64,000 nucleotides of DNA from Bacteroidales bacterium (GTDB taxonomy: Bacteria; Bacteroidota; Bacteroidia; Bacteroidales; UBA932): assembly GCA_021371955.1 (NCBI GenBank), contig JAJFVD010000013.1, positions 124,001 through 188,000 of the forward strand, written 5' to 3'. Made by a program: the position numbers and the translations under genes. A model generated the notes under the pieces. The model did not search any database and was not told the DNA's origin. It saw only the letters and a program-made list of their open reading frames with translations. Numbering within the stretch: the first letter of the stretch is position 1; each line of letters opens with the position of its first letter. Positions 25,493-34,210 of this stretch are shown here, piece by piece.

Positions 25493-25912
25493 ATGAAAAT
25501 CCACTTCGACAAAGAAACTAATACAATAACAATCAATGGCGATAATAAGCGAAACAATATTGTCGCCGGATTAATGCTGATTCTTTACTTTCTTTTCTCT
25601 GGGTGGAATAGATTATCCCACCATTCAGAAGGTGTTGATTACCTGTTTTGGATTTGGATAATAACATGCATATTTTTATTATACAGGTTTATATTTGTTG
25701 TATTCAAAACCACAGGTCAAAAACAAATTAAAGTATCAGAGATTGAATATATCAAATTCACAAAATTCTTCAAGTGGAGGTCGTATTATATCTCTTTGAG
25801 AAATGGAAAGAGAAGAGAGGTGAGTGAGAAACTCGAGCCAAATGAATATGCCACTATGGTTGAGCGTTGTCATAGCTTTGGCATTGATATCAGGCCCTAT
25901 CATTATCTTTAA
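25493..25912 (+). CDS. Small two-helix membrane protein, tandem paralogue A
   Basis: 139 residues from the ATG at 25493 (MKIHFDKETNTITINGDNKR), chosen because it aligns with the start of the next gene; the in-frame ATG at 25454 is not conserved. A short hydrophilic beta-like N-terminus precedes two adjacent hydrophobic helices (about 25-45 and 55-80). The C-terminal ~60 residues are cytoplasmic-looking (IKVSEIEYIKF...RNGKRREV), reminiscent of bacterial PH-like domains. No known family recognised. AT-rich like the island to its left. Confidence 0.75.
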   Translation: MKIHFDKETNTITINGDNKRNNIVAGLMLILYFLFSGWNRLSHHSEGVDYLFWIWIITCIFLLYRFIFVVFKTTGQKQIKVSEIEYIKFTKFFKWRSYYISLRNGKRREVSEKLEPNEYATMVERCHSFGIDIRPYHYL

Positions 25913-25933
25913 AACAATTTAAACCACCCTCCT

Positions 25934-26365
25934 ATGAAAATCAACTTCGACAAAGAATCTAATACAATAACAATCAAAGACGATTATAAACGAATCAACA
26001 TCATCACAGGACTATCCCTGCTTATTTGTGTGATTCTCACTGTGTGGAATATATTTCGCCACTATTCAGACGAATTCAATTTTGAATATTGGTTTTGGAT
26101 AGTATCAGCTCTAATAATAGGCCTAAGTGTAATACAAAGGTTGGTTACTTTTTTCAAAACCACATATCGGAGTCAATTTAAAGTGTCGGAGATTGAATTT
26201 ATCAAATTCAGAAGGTTCCGCAAGTGGACAACCTTTTATATTTCTATGAGAAATGGAAAGAGAAGGGAGGTAATGCTGAGACTTGATCAGGATGACTATG
26301 AAATAATGGTAGAGCGTTGTAATAGCTTTGGCATTGAAATGAGACAACACAACAAAAATCGTTAA
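25934..26365 (+). CDS. Small two-helix membrane protein, tandem paralogue B
   Basis: 143 residues, same plan as the preceding gene: MKINFDKESNTITIKDDYKR start, two hydrophobic helices, and a C-terminal KVSEIEFIKFRRFRKW...MRNGKRREV block. The two proteins share roughly half of their residues, and even the leader upstream of the ATG is similar, so this is a recent tandem duplication with divergence in the membrane segments. It starts 21 bp after paralogue A and is followed 6 bp later by the cupin gene. Function unknown. Confidence 0.78.
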   Translation: MKINFDKESNTITIKDDYKRINIITGLSLLICVILTVWNIFRHYSDEFNFEYWFWIVSALIIGLSVIQRLVTFFKTTYRSQFKVSEIEFIKFRRFRKWTTFYISMRNGKRREVMLRLDQDDYEIMVERCNSFGIEMRQHNKNR

Positions 26366-26371
26366 AACAAA

Positions 26372-26728
26372 ATGAACACAAAAAACATTCCATATCAGAC
26401 TATAGACTGGACATCAGTTCCAAGAACAGAGCACAAGGGCGAAACCGGCGTTGCATATTGGCAAACAATGCAGTTTGAGGGGCTGCGGATACGGCTGGTT
26501 GAGTATTCAAAAGGCTATGTGGCCGACCACTGGTGCAAGAAAGGGCACATTGTCCATTGCCTCGAAGGCGAGTTTGTGAGCGAAATGGAAGGAGGCGAAA
26601 AATCTTTACTCACAAAGGGAATGACCTATGTTGTCACAGACGAACTGAGCTCCCACCGGTCAGTTACAAAAGATGGCGTAAAGCTGATGATTATTGACGG
26701 GGATTTTCTGAAATTTGCGACTGAATAA
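26372..26728 (+). CDS. DHCW-motif cupin-fold protein
   Basis: 118 residues. Cupin-like beta barrel with the segment VADHWCKKGHIVHCLEGEF, which corresponds to the family-defining metal-binding region (D-H-x-x-x-K-G-H-I-x-x-x-L-E-G), and SSHRSVT in the second cupin motif. Activity is not established for this family. Higher G+C than the two genes before it, so it probably belongs to the native backbone. Confidence 0.82.
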   Translation: MNTKNIPYQTIDWTSVPRTEHKGETGVAYWQTMQFEGLRIRLVEYSKGYVADHWCKKGHIVHCLEGEFVSEMEGGEKSLLTKGMTYVVTDELSSHRSVTKDGVKLMIIDGDFLKFATE

Positions 26729-26794
26729 TCCGTCGGTTTTCGTGTTAATTCACACATTTTGAGCACAATATCCTAATTTTCAATTTTTATATAT

Positions 26795-27379
26795 ATGATT
26801 GATAATCTATCAATTAACAGGAAAACCGAGGGATTAGCCTCCGGCCGGGAAAAACTGCTAATCGATTTAAAAAAATACATTCCGTTTGACAGCCACGAAA
26901 AAGAGATGGTTGGGAAGGTTATTTTATTAATTGAAAACACTCCGGATTGTTTTCACAACAACTCCTTTCCGGCACACATGACAGCAAGCGCATGGATAAT
27001 CGACAATGGTTTAACTCATCTGCTTTTTACCCACCACAGGAAGTTGAACAAATGGCTGCAACTTGGCGGCCATGCCGATGGCGAGGAAAATCTGGTCAAT
27101 GCTGCAACCCGCGAAGCGATGGAAGAGTCGGGATTGAAATCTGTACGGCTGGCCGCCCCCGGTATATTTGATGTGGACATTCACGAAATCCCGGCAAGAA
27201 AAGACATTCCTGCTCATTATCATTACGATGTGCGGTATCTGTTTAAGGCAGACAAAGACGAACCACTCATAGTCAGCGATGAATCCCACGACCTGAAATG
27301 GCTGGACATTAACGAGGTCGCTCAATACAATAGCGACGAATCCATCCTTCGGATGCTAAAAAAATCCAAATTCAAATAG
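26795..27379 (+). CDS. Nudix hydrolase
   Basis: 194 residues with a full Nudix box running from GGHADGEENLV to TREAMEESGL, giving the G-x5-E-x7-R-E-U-x-E-E-x-G-U pattern that binds Mg-pyrophosphate. The flanking KLNKWLQLGGH lead-in is common in the family. Hydrolyses a nucleoside-diphosphate-linked compound; the substrate is not deducible. A separate AlkD-like gene follows 29 bp later, so both may belong to a nucleotide-sanitation or repair unit (inference). Confidence 0.9.
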   Translation: MIDNLSINRKTEGLASGREKLLIDLKKYIPFDSHEKEMVGKVILLIENTPDCFHNNSFPAHMTASAWIIDNGLTHLLFTHHRKLNKWLQLGGHADGEENLVNAATREAMEESGLKSVRLAAPGIFDVDIHEIPARKDIPAHYHYDVRYLFKADKDEPLIVSDESHDLKWLDINEVAQYNSDESILRMLKKSKFK

Positions 27380-27408
27380 TTTAGGTTTAACAATTGAATA
27401 TTATAACA

Positions 27409-28122
27409 ATGGGGAATAAAGAAATTTTAGCCAAACTCCGCCAGGATTTAACCGCGAATTCCGATGAGAAAGCAAAGGAAAGCGGAAAACGGTTTTTCAA
27501 GGAAGAGGTAAAGATGTACGGGATGAAATCGGCCGTTGTGGGGGAAATTATTAAGGAAAATTTCAAGGCGGTTAAGGATTTGCCCAAGGCAACAATATGG
27601 GAGTTATGCGAAGAACTGTGGAAGAGCGGCTACATGGAAGAGTCTTTTGTAGCATGCAACTGGTCGTACCTTATCCATAAACAATACACTCCGGACGACT
27701 TTTTAGTTTTTGAAAAATGGGTGGGCAGCTATGTAAACAACTGGGCTTCCTGCGACACCCTTTGCAACCACACAATGGGAACTTTTCTGGTTATGTATCC
27801 GGAATTTATGCCCGAGTTAAAGAGGTGGGCAAAATCGCCAAACCGCTGGATGAAAAGGGCTTCGGCCGTGTCGCTTATTGTTCCGGCAAGGCACGGGAAG
27901 TTTCTTGAAGAGATAAAAGAACTTGCCGATATTATGCTGCTCGACGGCGACGACATGGTCCAGAAAGGGTACGGATGGATGCTCAAAAGCGCAAGCAATG
28001 CGTATGAGCAGGAGGTATTTGAATATGTAATGAAAAACAAGGCGACAATGCCCCGCACGGCACTCAGGTATGCAATTGAGAAGATGCCGCAGCCACTCAA
28101 AGCATTGGCTATGAAAAAATAA
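27409..28122 (+). CDS. AlkD-like DNA alkylation repair protein (DNA glycosylase, HEAT-repeat)
   Basis: 237 residues from the ATG at 27409; the open frame extends to a TTG at 27394, which is not needed. All-helical HEAT-like repeats. The catalytic region has NNWASCDTLC (Trp and Asp of the AlkD active cleft) and RWMKRASAVSLI (the conserved Arg). By family it removes N3- or N7-alkylated purines without base flipping. A strong terminator follows the stop. Confidence 0.9.
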   Translation: MGNKEILAKLRQDLTANSDEKAKESGKRFFKEEVKMYGMKSAVVGEIIKENFKAVKDLPKATIWELCEELWKSGYMEESFVACNWSYLIHKQYTPDDFLVFEKWVGSYVNNWASCDTLCNHTMGTFLVMYPEFMPELKRWAKSPNRWMKRASAVSLIVPARHGKFLEEIKELADIMLLDGDDMVQKGYGWMLKSASNAYEQEVFEYVMKNKATMPRTALRYAIEKMPQPLKALAMKK

Positions 28123-28137
28123 AGACATTTAGAAAGA

Positions 28138-28163
28138 GCGGGGAATCAACCCCGCTTTTTTTT
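28138..28163 (+). terminator. Rho-independent terminator after the AlkD-like gene
   Basis: GCGGGG (28138-28143) pairs with CCCCGC (28150-28155) over a 6-nt loop, followed by eight T. Confidence 0.9.
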
Positions 28164-28191
28164 CCTACATTTGGACAATATATATTGAAAC

Positions 28192-29265
28192 ATGATCTAC
28201 AGCATTATTACAGGAACAGGAAGTTATATCCCAACCAGAAGGATTAAGAATGAGGATTTTCTGAGCCATGAGTTTTATGAAAATTACGACAAAAAGCTTG
28301 AAAAATCCAATCAGGAGGTAATTGATAAATTCATCGAAATTACCACTATAGCAGAAAGAAGACACGTAACAGACGACCTTGTAACTTCCGATATTGCCTT
28401 TTTTGCTGCCGAAGAAGCTATCAAAAACGCAAACATAGACAAGGAAGAGCTTGACTATATTATATTTGCGCATAATTTTGGCGATGTAAAATTTGACAAC
28501 AGGCGTACAGATATCGTTCCCACTTTAGCTGCAAGGGTAAAGCACAAACTTGAAATTTTAAGCCCAAATGCAGTTGCCTATGATTTGCCTTTTGGCTGCC
28601 CCGGCTGGTTGCAGGCAGTTATTCAGGCAGACTACTATATCAAATCCGGAGATGCCAAAAAGATACTTGTAATTGGTGCCGATGTTCTTTCGAGAATTTC
28701 CGACCCGCACGACAGAGACAGCATGCTCTATGCCGACGGTGCCGGGGCAATAATCCTTGAAGGCAAAGAGAGCGACACTCCTATTGGGATATTGGCCCAC
28801 ACAACCCGTTCGGATACATTTGCATATTCCCAGATGCTTCACATGGGCAAATCCTTCAAACAGGACGAAGTAACAGGGGAAAACCTGTATCTGAAAATGA
28901 ACGGAAAGCGGTTGTATCAGTATGCGCTTGATACCGTTCCGCAGGCTATAAAGGCTTGTCTGGACAAGAGCAACACTCATATCGAAGATATCAGCAAAGT
29001 ACTCATCCACCAGGCAAACGGGAAAATGGACGATGCAATATTAAAGAGGCTCTACGCTCTTTATAATATTACAGAAATGCCTCACAATGTTATGCCAATG
29101 TCTATTTCATGGCTTGGCAACTCATCTGTGGCCACCCTTCCCACTCTGCTGGACCTCATCTTAAAAGACAATTTAAAAACACACACAATCAATCCCGGAG
29201 ATATTCTTGTTTTCGCATCTGTGGGAGCGGGAATGAATATAAATGCCGTGACCTACAAAGTTTAA
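28192..29265 (+). CDS. 3-oxoacyl-ACP synthase III family protein (FabH-like)
   Basis: 357 residues, thiolase fold. Active-site triad: Cys136 in DLPFGCPGWLQ, His in VLIHQANGKM and Asn in SWLGNSSVATLP. About 40 residues longer than E. coli FabH, with an insertion near the N-terminus (YENYDKKLEKSNQEVIDKF), typical of specialised KAS III enzymes of the DarB/KAS III-like type. It condenses an acyl-CoA or acyl-ACP with malonyl-ACP or another acceptor. Single gene, followed 6 bp later by crcB, so transcription may continue. Confidence 0.88.
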   Translation: MIYSIITGTGSYIPTRRIKNEDFLSHEFYENYDKKLEKSNQEVIDKFIEITTIAERRHVTDDLVTSDIAFFAAEEAIKNANIDKEELDYIIFAHNFGDVKFDNRRTDIVPTLAARVKHKLEILSPNAVAYDLPFGCPGWLQAVIQADYYIKSGDAKKILVIGADVLSRISDPHDRDSMLYADGAGAIILEGKESDTPIGILAHTTRSDTFAYSQMLHMGKSFKQDEVTGENLYLKMNGKRLYQYALDTVPQAIKACLDKSNTHIEDISKVLIHQANGKMDDAILKRLYALYNITEMPHNVMPMSISWLGNSSVATLPTLLDLILKDNLKTHTINPGDILVFASVGAGMNINAVTYKV

Positions 29266-29271
29266 AGCGTT

Positions 29272-29649
29272 ATGCTTAAGTTAATTCTGATTATTGGAAC
29301 AGGCAGTTTTATTGGAGGTGTCTCTCGTTTTCTGGCTTCCCGGTATATCCAGAATACGGTAATTTCCGGCTTCCCATACGGTACTCTCTTTGTAAATGTT
29401 CTTGGCTGTCTTCTCATTGGAATATTTTACGGAATGTCCGAAAGGGGAAATTTTATGAGCGCAGAGATGAGGCTCTTCCTCACTGTAGGTTTTTGCGGAG
29501 GGTTCACCACCTTCTCCACCTTTGCAAGCGAGAACCTGTCTTTGCTCAAGGACGGCAACTTCTTTTACTTTGCTCTTTACACGGCTTTAAGTGTTTTCCT
29601 GGGGCTCATGGCAACATACTTTGGAAATTTAGTCACTAAAATATTTTAG
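29272..29649 (+). CDS. crcB: CrcB/Fluc fluoride ion channel
   Basis: 125 residues, four hydrophobic helices. Fluc signatures: [12 protein letters not shown] near the N-terminus, [13 protein letters not shown], and [15 protein letters not shown] (the Phe-box and Thr/Ser track that line the F- pore). Functions as an antiparallel dimer exporting fluoride passively. The gap to the preceding gene is 6 bp, so no fluoride riboswitch can be present immediately upstream. Coupled 2 bp to the DUF190 gene. Confidence 0.93.
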   Translation: MLKLILIIGTGSFIGGVSRFLASRYIQNTVISGFPYGTLFVNVLGCLLIGIFYGMSERGNFMSAEMRLFLTVGFCGGFTTFSTFASENLSLLKDGNFFYFALYTALSVFLGLMATYFGNLVTKIF

Positions 29650-29651
29650 TA

Positions 29652-30008
29652 ATGGAAACAAATGGCGAAGCCAGGGTGTTGAGGATATTTATCAGCAATA
29701 CCGACAAGTTCAAACATACTCCCCTGTATGAGATGGTCGTTTTCGCTGCAAAAAGGTACGGTCTCGCAGGAGCAACTGTACTTAAGGGAATAATGGGTTT
29801 CGGGTCGAGCAGCGCAGTGAGGAGTCTTAAATTTTGGGAACTTACAGAAAAACTCCCCGTTGTGGTAGAAATTGTGGACGATGCCTACAAAATTGAAGAG
29901 TTTACAAAAATCATTCTGCCCTGGTTCGAGAATCTCCGTTACGGATGTATGATAACTGTTGAAAAGGCAGATATTGTCCTGTACAAGACGGGCAAAAAGG
30001 AAGAATAA
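29652..30008 (+). CDS. DUF190 protein, fluoride-locus partner (CrcB-associated)
   Basis: 118 residues, PII-like alpha/beta fold. Segments RIFISNTDKFKHTPLYE, AKRYGLAGATVLKGIMGFG and PVVVEIVDDAYKI are typical of DUF190. It is often encoded beside crcB, as here (2 bp after crcB), and so probably modulates or supports fluoride export; its mechanism is not established. Confidence 0.9.
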   Translation: METNGEARVLRIFISNTDKFKHTPLYEMVVFAAKRYGLAGATVLKGIMGFGSSSAVRSLKFWELTEKLPVVVEIVDDAYKIEEFTKIILPWFENLRYGCMITVEKADIVLYKTGKKEE

Positions 30009-30028
30009 ACAAGAAACCAGAATTAAAT

Positions 30029-32170
30029 ATGAAAACAAAATTTAGAATTTTGCAGGCCGCTGCCCTTATTCTGGCGCTTGCTTCCTGCAATCAAAAAAAT
30101 GCAACTATTTTGAAACAGAGCGACTATCCCCAACCTCCGGTGGCAGAAAAAATTCCGGTGACATTTAACGAGTTTGGTAACGAACGCGTAGACAATTACT
30201 ACTGGTTAAAAGACAAAAGCAACCCGAAAGTAATAGAGTATCTTAATGCAGAAAATGCATACACCGATACTGTAATGAGCAATTCAAAGGCTCTTCAGGA
30301 AAAGATATACAACGAAATAATTGGCCGCATAAAGGATGTCGACGAAAGCTACCCTACTCTCATGAAGGGCTACAACTACTACAGCCGCACAGAGGCAGGA
30401 AAACAATACAGGGTTTATCTCCGCAAACAGGCCGCACCTGAAGCTAAGGAGCAGCTTATGTTTGACGTGAATAAAATGTCCGAAGGTAAAAAAGCAATGC
30501 GTTTTGGCGGATATGTAGTGAGTATGGACAACAAACTTGCCGCTTACTCCTATAACGAAACAGGTTCCTTTGCCGATTATATTCTAAAGGTACGCAATCT
30601 GGAAACCGGCGAGGACATGGCAGAAAATATCCCCGGCATTGCATCCTATGAGTGGGCAAACGACAATAAAACCATTTTCTACATTACAGTAGACAAGGCT
30701 CTCCGCCCAAACAAGGTGTTCCGCCACACACTCGGTTCAACAAAACCGGACGAGCTGGTGTATGAAGAGAAGGATGCAAAATTCAACCTCAGCCTCGAAA
30801 AGACAAAAACCGACCAGCTTATTTTTATTGAAAGCGGAAGCACAACCACATCGGAATATCAGTATATCCCTGCCGACAAACCTAATGAAAAACCAAAAGT
30901 ATTTCTTCCAAGGGTTCAGGGAGTCGAGTATGCGGTTTATCAGCACAGCGACAAATTCTTTATGCGCTATAAAGACAAAGAAAACCTCAACGGCAAAATT
31001 TATGAGTTGCCTCTCGCAGGATATCAGGACAAAGCCACATGGAAAGAGTTCGTGGCGCACGACCCTGCAGTTCGCATTGAAGGAGTTGACGTACTTAAAA
31101 ACTATCTCGTCCTGGAGCTTCGTAAAAACGGCCTTAATGAAATAAAATATTTCTCCCTCACAGATACCGCAAAACAGGAAATTCTGTTCCCCGAGCCTGT
31201 ATATTCGGTCTCTCTTGCCGGCAATCCCGAATTTGACGCAACTACTTTCCGTTACAACTATACTTCGCTTAACAGGCCAAACACACTGTTTGAATACGAC
31301 CTTGTAAAAGGCGAAAGCAAAAAATTGAAAGAGCAGGAAATACCTTCCGGCTTCAATGCAGATGATTACGTAGTGGAAAGGCTTTGGGCAAAGGCTTCGG
31401 ATGGAACTGAGATTCCAATGGCTATCGTGTACAAGAAAGGTCTAAAGAAAAACGGAAAGAGCCCTGCTCTGCTTTATTCATACGGAAGCTACGGTTCAAG
31501 TTCCGATGTTTATTTCAGCCCGGCATACTATAGCCTCATAGACAGAGGATTTGTATTTGCCATTGCACAAATTCGCGGTGGAAGCGATTTGGGAGAGCAG
31601 TGGTACGAAGACGGCAAGCTCCTTAAAAAGAAAAATACTTTTACCGATTTTATCGCTTGCGCCGAGAAACTTATTGCAGACAAATACACATCTCCGCAAG
31701 GGCTTGCTGCCATGGGCGGAAGTGCAGGCGGTTTACTGATGGGTGCAGTTGCAAATATGCGTCCCGATTTATTTAATACAATCGTCGCTGCCGTTCCTTT
31801 TGTAGATGTTATTAATACCATGCTAGACACTTCTCTGCCGCTCACAACCCAGGAATATGAAGAGTGGGGTAATCCAAACGAAGAGGAGTATTACAAATAC
31901 ATGCTCTCTTACGCTCCTTATGAGAACGTAACTGCGCAAAACTATCCTAATATTCTTGCCACAGGCGGGTTGAACGACTCTCAGGTTGGTTTCCACGAAC
32001 CTGCAAAATGGGTTGCAAAACTAAGGTCGCTCAAAACCGACAACAATATTGTATTGTTATATACAAACATGGATTCGGGACATGGCGGAGCAACAGGAAG
32101 ATACGACAGAATTAAGGAAACTGCATTTGAGTGGGCATTTATGCTAAACCGCTCGGGCATTAACGAATAA
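30029..32170 (+). CDS. S9 family prolyl oligopeptidase (exported lipoprotein)
   Basis: 713 residues. A lipoprotein signal (LALASCNQKN) anchors it in the envelope. An N-terminal propeller-type region (about 100-440) precedes an alpha/beta-hydrolase catalytic domain. Catalytic triad: Ser565 in MGGSAGGLLMG, Asp650 in GGLNDSQVGF and His685 in MDSGHGGATG. It cleaves short peptides after proline. A family-typical length for bacterial POP/oligopeptidase B proteins. Close to an aminopeptidase P gene, so the region has a Pro-peptide processing flavour (inference). Confidence 0.94.
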   Translation: MKTKFRILQAAALILALASCNQKNATILKQSDYPQPPVAEKIPVTFNEFGNERVDNYYWLKDKSNPKVIEYLNAENAYTDTVMSNSKALQEKIYNEIIGRIKDVDESYPTLMKGYNYYSRTEAGKQYRVYLRKQAAPEAKEQLMFDVNKMSEGKKAMRFGGYVVSMDNKLAAYSYNETGSFADYILKVRNLETGEDMAENIPGIASYEWANDNKTIFYITVDKALRPNKVFRHTLGSTKPDELVYEEKDAKFNLSLEKTKTDQLIFIESGSTTTSEYQYIPADKPNEKPKVFLPRVQGVEYAVYQHSDKFFMRYKDKENLNGKIYELPLAGYQDKATWKEFVAHDPAVRIEGVDVLKNYLVLELRKNGLNEIKYFSLTDTAKQEILFPEPVYSVSLAGNPEFDATTFRYNYTSLNRPNTLFEYDLVKGESKKLKEQEIPSGFNADDYVVERLWAKASDGTEIPMAIVYKKGLKKNGKSPALLYSYGSYGSSSDVYFSPAYYSLIDRGFVFAIAQIRGGSDLGEQWYEDGKLLKKKNTFTDFIACAEKLIADKYTSPQGLAAMGGSAGGLLMGAVANMRPDLFNTIVAAVPFVDVINTMLDTSLPLTTQEYEEWGNPNEEEYYKYMLSYAPYENVTAQNYPNILATGGLNDSQVGFHEPAKWVAKLRSLKTDNNIVLLYTNMDSGHGGATGRYDRIKETAFEWAFMLNRSGINE

Positions 32171-32182
32171 TAAACAGTTCCA

Positions 32183-32857
32183 ATGACTTTGAACGACCTC
32201 CCCGGGAAGAAGGCCCATGTGAGAATGGCCCCGGTGCAGAGAGTTGCAGATTATGCGGCAGAGAGCGGGCCCCCGGCGGGGGCCCGCGACTCCGCCGTTC
32301 TTGTTTTACTCATTCCTGCAAACAATGGCGCGGCCGCTTCTTCTCTCATGGATTGGCGGGTGGTGTTAATCAAAAGAAATACCTATGAAGGTATTCACTC
32401 CGGGCAGATTGCTTTCCCCGGAGGCAAATGGGAAAAAGAGGACAAGGACATTACAGACACTGCATACCGCGAGGCTTTTGAAGAACTTGGAATAAAAAGG
32501 GAACATACCGAAACCATTTGCCGGCTGAGCCATATTTACATCCCTCCAAGCAATTTTAACATATACCCTGTTCTGGCAGTTGCTAAAGAGGAGCTGCGTT
32601 TTGCAATGGACCCGCGCGAAGTTGTTGAATACCGCGAAATAGAAATCCGGATGTTCAACCCGGATTCATCTGAAATGAGAAGACTAGAGACATTGCCGGG
32701 AGAGTTTGTAGACGCTCCCGGATTTGTCATCGACGACTATTTTGTATGGGGTGCAACGGCAATGATTCTTAGCGAACTTTACCAGCTCGTGGCCGAAGCT
32801 AAATTGAGTATATCTCTGAGCAAAACATACATCTCATCGTCGAACCCATCTATATAA
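32183..32857 (+). CDS. Nudix hydrolase, CoA pyrophosphatase-like
   Basis: 224 residues. The Nudix box spans GGKWEKEDKDIT to YREAFEELGI, with the CoA-type lead-in IHSGQIAFPGGK. By family it cleaves CoA or acyl-CoA to phosphopantetheine and 3',5'-ADP. It follows the S9 gene by 12 bp on the same strand. Its last 26 codons overlap the 3' end of the convergent serine hydrolase gene by 79 bp; both frames look coding there. Confidence 0.88.
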   Translation: MTLNDLPGKKAHVRMAPVQRVADYAAESGPPAGARDSAVLVLLIPANNGAAASSLMDWRVVLIKRNTYEGIHSGQIAFPGGKWEKEDKDITDTAYREAFEELGIKREHTETICRLSHIYIPPSNFNIYPVLAVAKEELRFAMDPREVVEYREIEIRMFNPDSSEMRRLETLPGEFVDAPGFVIDDYFVWGATAMILSELYQLVAEAKLSISLSKTYISSSNPSI

Positions 32858-34209
32858 GACCTTGAATTGCACAGTACCACGCAGTTTGTTCCATCATTAC
32901 CCATTACCCACATAGAGGCAGTTCCGGCAAGATTTCCTGAATGGTAAAACGAACCGGGATAAAAAGAATGGTTGAGCCTCCAACCCAATGCATATCTGTT
33001 GTACGCCGATGATGCCGTGAGCATGGTCTGTCTTGTCTGGGCCGAAATAATATCAGGTATTTTGGAGCGACCGTCTATATGGAACATTAGCTTCATCATC
33101 TGTTCGGTAGAGGCTATAACCCCACCCGCAGCAGCGATTACGTCCATTTCATTCCCATATCCGTCTGTTCCGCTCTGAGAATAATAAACGACCTCGTTCG
33201 CACGCCTCTGGCTCCTGTTACCGCCAATATGAATGTCTGTTACTCCGGCTGTGGCAAGAACCTCCTTTAGATAGGTTTCGTAGCCCTTTCCGGTAATCTT
33301 TTCTATCACTTTTCCCAGAATTCCAAATCCCATATTAAAATAGGAGTGCTTGGTGCCCGGCTCGTACTGAACAGAATTAAGGACATAAGCAATTCTCTGG
33401 TCAAGAGTCTGTCCCTTGAATGATGCAGTAAACATTGGATCGGGATCGCTTATCCAGCCGCTGGTATGTTCCAGTAAGGATCGCACGGTAACCCTTGATG
33501 CCATTGCCGTTACAGATGGAAATTCACTTGCCAGAACGCCTCCTGCCCCAAAAACATTTCTGTCGAGAGAGAGCTTTCCCTCTTCTACAAGCTTCAAAAT
33601 ACACAGGGATGTAAATTGCTTGGACACACTTGCTAGGCGGAAAAGATGGTCGGGCCTTGTTCTCTCACCTCCTTCAACTGATGCAAAGCCTAGTCCCGAT
33701 TTGTATACAATTGCCTCGTCTTTGGTTACTGCATACGATACTCCGGGAATAGAAAATCTCTTCATGAACGAGTATATGAGTTCGTCGAAATTTGCCTTTC
33801 CCGGCTGAGCAAGGACTTTATATTCCTTTGTCAAACCGGATTCCGATTTAATGGAAATGGTTACGGTGTTGGAAAAATCTACCTGAGTTACTCCGCTTTG
33901 CTGCTCAACTCCGTTTATAGAAAGAGTAGCTTTTGGTGATACCTCAAAGTTGGGTTTAAGCGCATTTAATGACGATCCCTCGGGGAGTGTCACAAATATA
34001 AGGTTACCGGAATAATATGAGAGACCGCTCGCGGTTAAAGACGGGTTGTACTCTTTTTTAAACTGGAAAAGGACGATATCGTTTTTATCCGATTTAGCAA
34101 CAGGCGGCGGTATTACATCGTCTTTGGAACACGAGGTAACAAAAAGAACGGCAGCAAGAAAGAAGGACAGATATCTCAGGACAGAGCTTTGGGGGTAAAG
34201 TTTTGTCAT
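32779..34209 (-). CDS. Serine hydrolase (beta-lactamase family) lipoprotein with N-terminal Ig-like domain
   Basis: 476 residues. Lipobox FVTSCSKDD. Residues about 30-130 form a beta-sandwich-like region, and residues about 135-470 form the class C-like hydrolase. Motifs: SVSKQF (SxxK nucleophile), HSYFNMGFGILG (YxN-type) and HSGNLAG (HxG in the KTG position). It starts 1 bp after the aminopeptidase P gene, so they are co-transcribed. Likely envelope esterase or peptidase; not a proven beta-lactamase. The 3' end overlaps the Nudix gene on the other strand by 79 bp. Confidence 0.88.
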   Translation of the reverse strand: MTKLYPQSSVLRYLSFFLAAVLFVTSCSKDDVIPPPVAKSDKNDIVLFQFKKEYNPSLTASGLSYYSGNLIFVTLPEGSSLNALKPNFEVSPKATLSINGVEQQSGVTQVDFSNTVTISIKSESGLTKEYKVLAQPGKANFDELIYSFMKRFSIPGVSYAVTKDEAIVYKSGLGFASVEGGERTRPDHLFRLASVSKQFTSLCILKLVEEGKLSLDRNVFGAGGVLASEFPSVTAMASRVTVRSLLEHTSGWISDPDPMFTASFKGQTLDQRIAYVLNSVQYEPGTKHSYFNMGFGILGKVIEKITGKGYETYLKEVLATAGVTDIHIGGNRSQRRANEVVYYSQSGTDGYGNEMDVIAAAGGVIASTEQMMKLMFHIDGRSKIPDIISAQTRQTMLTASSAYNRYALGWRLNHSFYPGSFYHSGNLAGTASMWVMGNDGTNCVVLCNSRSYIDGFDDEMYVLLRDILNLASATSW

Positions 34210-34210
34210 A

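Noticed and set aside
25493-26365. Bacterial gasdermin as the target of the caspase
   Set aside because: The two small proteins are too short and have two transmembrane helices near the N-terminus rather than a gasdermin fold with C-terminal autoinhibitory tail.
27394-27408. TTG start five codons upstream for the AlkD-like gene
   Set aside because: The ATG at 27409 fits the family start; the extra residues have no support.
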